From Comamonadaceae bacterium (GTDB lineage: Bacteria > Pseudomonadota > Gammaproteobacteria > Burkholderiales > Burkholderiaceae_C), in the NCBI GenBank assembly GCA_947475685.1, contig CANJNC010000009.1:1-64000 (forward strand): a stretch of 64,000 nt of DNA, written 5' to 3'. Made by a program: the position numbers and the translations under genes. Below the pieces are notes generated by a model that was not told the origin of the DNA, made no database searches, and saw only the letters and a program-made list of their open reading frames with translations. Of the stretch, positions 62,379 to 64,000 are shown in pieces (position 1 is the first letter of the stretch; the number at the start of each line of letters is the position of its first letter).

Positions 62379-63356
62379 TTAATTGCTTTCTATTTTTAAC
62401 TCCTTAATCATTTTTTTATATTTTTCAAGATCATCTTTGATGAGATCTTGGAATTCTTGTTGAGTTGATGCCGAAGGTGAATAACCAAATGCTGATAGAC
62501 GCTCACGGACTGATTTATCTTGTAAAACTTTATTGATTTGATTGTTTAGCTTTTGAATAATGTCCTTGGATGTGTTTGCGGGTGCCAATATTCCACTCCA
62601 AGAGGAAAAGTTATATCCTTTGAGTCCAGCTTCATCAAGAGTCGGTGTGTCGGTTAGTGCAAATGATCGGTTAAGAGTTGTGACTGCTAGTGCCTTTAGA
62701 CGATTTGCGCGTATATTGGGTAAAGGGCCTGTAAGGCTGTCAAATACCATATCGACCTCGCCTTTCAAAAGTGCCAATGTCATAGGACCATTTCCAGAGT
62801 ATGGCACGTGAACGATATCAACATTGGCCATATACTTGAAGTATTCTGCTGATAAATTTAATGCACTACCAGGTCCCGATGAGCCATAAGTAAATTTCTT
62901 TGGTTTTTCTCTAGCCAATCGAATTAGATCTTTTATGGTGTCAGCTTCAAAATCATTTTTTACCGCCAGGACCAAGGGATTGTTCACCAATGTGCTAATT
63001 GGTGAAAAGTCTTTAATCGGATTCCAATTAACCTTTTGTAGGTTAGGTTGTATGCAATGACCGGAAGTTGTAAAAAGAAGTGTGTATCCATCTGGTTGGG
63101 AATGAGCTACATATTCTGTGGCTACACTTCCACCTGCTCCTATTTTATTTTCTACGATGATTGACTGATTAAATTCCTCACTCATTCTTTGAGTCACTAT
63201 TCGAGCGACTGCATCGGTTCCACCACCCGCGGGAAATGGGACGATAAGTTTTATTGTTTTAATTGGGTAGGTGGTTTCACAAGAAACTCTTAAAGGACTA
63301 AAGAAAAAAACTGAAAACAATAAAAGGAGACTCGAGAAGCGAAAGAAATTCTGCAT
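62379..63356 (-). CDS. Bug/TctC-family receptor
   Basis: 325 residues from the ATG at 63356, which opens a clear Sec signal (LLLLFSVFFFSPLRVSC, ending in a cysteine that might make it a lipoprotein: LRVSC). Other in-frame starts at 63383 and 63401 (TTG) cannot be excluded, since no site has a good ribosome signal. The loop VPFPAGGGTDAVARI is canonical. It is first of five minus-strand genes ending with another Bug gene. Confidence 0.9.
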   Translation of the reverse strand: MQNFFRFSSLLLLFSVFFFSPLRVSCETTYPIKTIKLIVPFPAGGGTDAVARIVTQRMSEEFNQSIIVENKIGAGGSVATEYVAHSQPDGYTLLFTTSGHCIQPNLQKVNWNPIKDFSPISTLVNNPLVLAVKNDFEADTIKDLIRLAREKPKKFTYGSSGPGSALNLSAEYFKYMANVDIVHVPYSGNGPMTLALLKGEVDMVFDSLTGPLPNIRANRLKALAVTTLNRSFALTDTPTLDEAGLKGYNFSSWSGILAPANTSKDIIQKLNNQINKVLQDKSVRERLSAFGYSPSASTQQEFQDLIKDDLEKYKKMIKELKIESN

Positions 63357-63628
63357 GGTTGTCGTGTATTGAAGTTTTATCATGCCAATATTATCGAACA
63401 AATTAGGCGAAGAAGGAGTTCACTTCATTTCAGTAAATCTAAAAAAAATCTCGCCTTATTGATGTTTACCCTTGGATTTTATTTATTTTTTTGGATTAAA
63501 AATGTAATACCAACGCAGAGTAGGGGATCTTTATTGATGCATCCTTAATTTAAGATTGATTCAAGGATTTTAATATAAAAGTTTGATCTCGAATTTTTTA
63601 CTACATATACAGATAATCAGGAGTCAAA
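63357..63628. other. Divergent intergenic region between two Bug genes
   Basis: About 270 AT-rich bases that must carry promoters for the minus-strand hydantoinase operon and the plus-strand Bug gene. I see no confident -35/-10 pair by eye. Confidence 0.35.
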
Positions 63629-64000
63629 GTGTCAAACATCAATCGTCGCCAGGCCGTAGTTGCTTTTCTTGCTGGGTTGACTGCCCAATCGATACATAGC
63701 TCTGCTCATGCACAAACTTCAAAGCTCAGTCGAATAATCATTGGATTTCCTCCAGGTGGTGGCGTTGATTCAGCATTGCGACCTTTAGTTCAAAATATGT
63801 CTGATGGATTTCCGGGGGGACTCATCATTGAATCCAAACCGGGAGCTGCAACTCGTCTTGCTGTTGAATATGTTAAAAATAGTCTGCCCGATGGCACGAC
63901 CATGTTGTTTACACCTGATTTCTCCCTAACCCTTGCCCCCTTTAGCTTTAAGAAACTTAATTATGATCCCATTGCTGATTTCAGTCCCGTAGCCACCGTT
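63629..64000 (+). CDS. Bug/TctC-family receptor, 3' truncated by window edge
   Basis: The first 124 residues are in the window. A GTG start has CAGGAG five bases upstream. The N-terminus NRRQAVVAFLAG has a twin-arginine-like pair with a hydrophobic core and AHAQ cleavage, then RIIIGFPPGGGVDSALRP, the Bug ligand loop, and LPDGTTMLFTPD. It is divergent from the previous Bug gene and its partners lie outside the window. Confidence 0.88.
   Translation, partial: MSNINRRQAVVAFLAGLTAQSIHSSAHAQTSKLSRIIIGFPPGGGVDSALRPLVQNMSDGFPGGLIIESKPGAATRLAVEYVKNSLPDGTTMLFTPDFSLTLAPFSFKKLNYDPIADFSPVATV

Noticed and set aside
1-64000. CRISPR array, rRNA genes, prophage genes
   Set aside because: No regularly spaced repeats, rRNA-like sequence or phage structural genes were seen.

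Overview
The window looks like a catabolic accessory region of a betaproteobacterium, most likely order Burkholderiales. The main reasons are eleven tripartite-tricarboxylate-type periplasmic receptors (Bug/TctC family), whose massive expansion is typical of that order, a complete fdsGBACD formate dehydrogenase operon, and many small modules for aromatic or dicarboxylic acids. Genus cannot be fixed from the sequence. No rRNA, CRISPR array or transposase was seen. No TctA or TctB membrane partner for any Bug receptor is present.

Layout. 1-0.7 kb: the tail of an AT-rich unknown gene and a 3' fragment of a tRNA-Asn gene that looks like an integration (att) scar; by polarity the inserted DNA would be the material to its right. 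0.9-12.3 kb (+): Bug receptor, cupin, ThDP enzyme, alpha/beta hydrolase, FAD aromatic hydroxylase, Bug, DoxX, Bug, amidohydrolase/decarboxylase and GMC oxidoreductase. 12.3-17.1 kb: a MarR regulator divergent from a group-D flavin monooxygenase, a gamma-resorcylate-type decarboxylase, a VOC protein and a cytochrome P450, a partial gra/tsd-like resorcylate module. 17.2-21.7 kb: a complete Liv-type ABC importer. 21.8-23.7 kb (-): VOC protein and MFS carrier, followed by a CitE-like gene remnant.

24.2-30.5 kb (+): methyltransferase, acyl-CoA dehydrogenase, Bug, two hydrolase-fold proteins lacking their usual catalytic residues, and an acyl-CoA synthetase. 30.7-40.6 kb: Bug (-), then ketopantoate-reductase-like protein, two tandem copies of a two-subunit Fe-S hydro-lyase (TtdAB/class I fumarase type), Bug, DUF6282-like metal hydrolase, flavin reductase, HpcH/HpaI aldolase and cupin-like protein. 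From about 34.5 to 41 kb the DNA is visibly more AT-rich than its flanks, so the second hydro-lyase copy and everything after it may have a separate origin. 41.1-41.8 kb: a decayed oxalate/formate-antiporter gene directly upstream of fdsGBA, fdhD(fdsC) and fdsD (41.9-47.9 kb).

47.9-56.9 kb: two Rieske oxygenase alpha subunits with a Bug gene between them (-), divergent from a phthalate-dioxygenase-type reductase, a Gfo/Idh/MocA dehydrogenase and a MarR regulator (+), then Bug plus an M29/NicX-like protein. 57.0-63.4 kb (-): hydantoinase/oxoprolinase HyuA-HyuB with a Bug gene on each side and a small CxC protein. The window ends inside an eleventh Bug gene.

The common theme is a set of independent import-and-degrade cassettes: a Bug receptor captures one organic acid and the neighbouring enzymes decarboxylate, hydroxylate, hydrate or cleave it. 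Formate dehydrogenase could recover electrons from formate. Substrate assignments are inferences from family and neighbourhood only.
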